Shown here: positions 63,453-64,000 of the stretch, piece by piece
How the letters are laid out: every line of letters begins with the position of its first letter
How positions within the stretch are numbered: the stretch's first letter is position 1
Origin: Roseicella aerolata
Lineage (GTDB): Bacteria > Pseudomonadota > Alphaproteobacteria > Acetobacterales > Acetobacteraceae
NCBI RefSeq assembly: GCF_020523605.1
Contig: NZ_JAJAQI010000019.1
Location: 44,476 to 108,475 of the forward strand
Direction: 5' to 3'
Length of the DNA stretch: 64,000 nucleotides
The notes under the pieces: generated by a model
Told to the model about the DNA's origin: nothing
Seen by the model: the letters and a program-made list of their open reading frames with translations, nothing else
Database searches by the model: none
Translations under genes and position numbers: made by a program

Positions 63453-64000
63453 GCAGGGGCTGACGGCCTGCGGCTGGAGCGGCGGGGCACAGGGCGGCTT
63501 CCGCGTGACCGGGCCCGCGTAGCCCTTGGGTATCCGGGGATGCGCGCTTCTGGGGCTGGCGATGCGCCTTCGGGGGGCAGGATATCTGCTCCTTGGGGGC
63601 GGTTGGCACTGGCCGGGGAGACAACCGGCCTTCTTCCGACCCGCCGGTGAAAGCATGATTCTGGGTGTTGACCCGGACCGCCAGCGGGCGTAGAGACTGC
63701 CCATCGCAGCGCAGTTGGGGCTTGACGGTGAGTGGCGAAATCGCCATTATCTTCGGCCCGCTGATGAGGCGGTACTACCGTCGGGTGTGGGGTTGACGGA
63801 CTGGTCTTTCCGGCCAGGAAGCGGCTCTTGCTAGGCGGTTTCCATCCGGCGCTCGCTGGCTGGCTGTTCATTCAAAACTGCATCCGGTTTTGGAAGCGCG
63901 TTCAGTGGATGCGTTGCTGTTTGGTTATTCCTTGTTGAGGGATGGCTGGGTGGTGGGCTTTCCGTGGGTGTGTTCTGCTCTGTGGGTTCTGTTCGGTTTG
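63453..64000. other. 548-bp region with no supported gene; composition shift at the end
   Basis: GC-rich noncoding-looking sequence up to ~63840. After that the plus strand becomes T- and G-rich, unlike the rest of the window. One plus-strand frame stays open through 63901-64000 without a recognisable protein. A gene may begin or an element may lie just outside the window. No tRNA, rRNA or transposase motif could be recognised. Confidence 0.4.

Noticed and set aside
63700..63804. Transposase fragment near the right end
   Set aside because: A short frame reading GEIAIIFGPLMRRYYRRVWG was considered, but it is too short and matches no transposase motif I know.

Overview
The window reads as chromosomal DNA from a flagellated, very GC-rich alphaproteobacterium, most likely Acetobacteraceae of the Roseomonas type. 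The grounds are the flagellin/FlaF pair, Bug-type TctC solute receptors, the ImuA-ImuB-DnaE2 mutasome behind a GTTC-N7-GTTC LexA box, DUF1127 and DUF2585 proteins, and high third-position GC throughout. Family names come from sequence recognition without database searches, so the taxon is an inference. No tRNA, rRNA, CRISPR array, complete insertion sequence or prophage was seen.

Layout. (1) 1-8401: after a gene tail, an envelope-glycan locus. Its core is a three-gene set resembling the decaprenyl-phospho-arabinose pathway (HAD-UbiA fusion, DprE1-like flavoenzyme, DprE2-like reductase) followed by a Wzx-type flippase, flanked by two family-2 glycosyltransferases on the other strand. (2) 8603-15380: a secreted TPR protein and a catabolic group (MmgE/PrpD, a TctC receptor, a COG4091-type SAF oxidoreductase and an LtnD-like beta-hydroxyacid dehydrogenase). 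(3) 15381-15776: a second LexA-type box just upstream of a small ORF with a C-terminal membrane segment. (4) 15913-34456: a likely flagellin-modification island. It holds an SGNH-type esterase, flagellin, FlaF, a TPR methyltransferase, two TPR-GT41 (FlmG-like) glycosyltransferases, a degenerate C-methyltransferase, and a tightly overlapping CDP-6-deoxyhexose cluster with a C-methyltransferase. Ergothioneine genes egtB-egtD and a glycerophosphodiesterase sit inside it.

(5) 34443-49836: a TetR regulator with a palindromic operator, diverging from a long operon. The operon encodes a complete branched-chain-type ABC importer (LivG, H, M, K, F), three acyl-CoA-ligase-family proteins, isovaleryl-CoA dehydrogenase and both methylcrotonyl-CoA carboxylase subunits. 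It would import a branched acid or amino acid, activate it to a CoA ester, and take it to 3-methylglutaconyl-CoA. The last steps (LiuC hydratase, LiuE lyase) are not in the window. (6) 49837-51776: three inverted repeats, then small genes on the minus strand, one with a Fur-like box upstream. (7) 51844-57671: the SOS mutasome dnaE2-imuB-imuA, with a perfect 21-bp inverted repeat between imuA and imuB. (8) 57810-63452: cysK, cysE, a secreted protein, OsmC, DUF1127, a LysR regulator and a second TctC receptor. The last 550 bases hold no gene I can support, and base composition shifts in the final ~150 bases.
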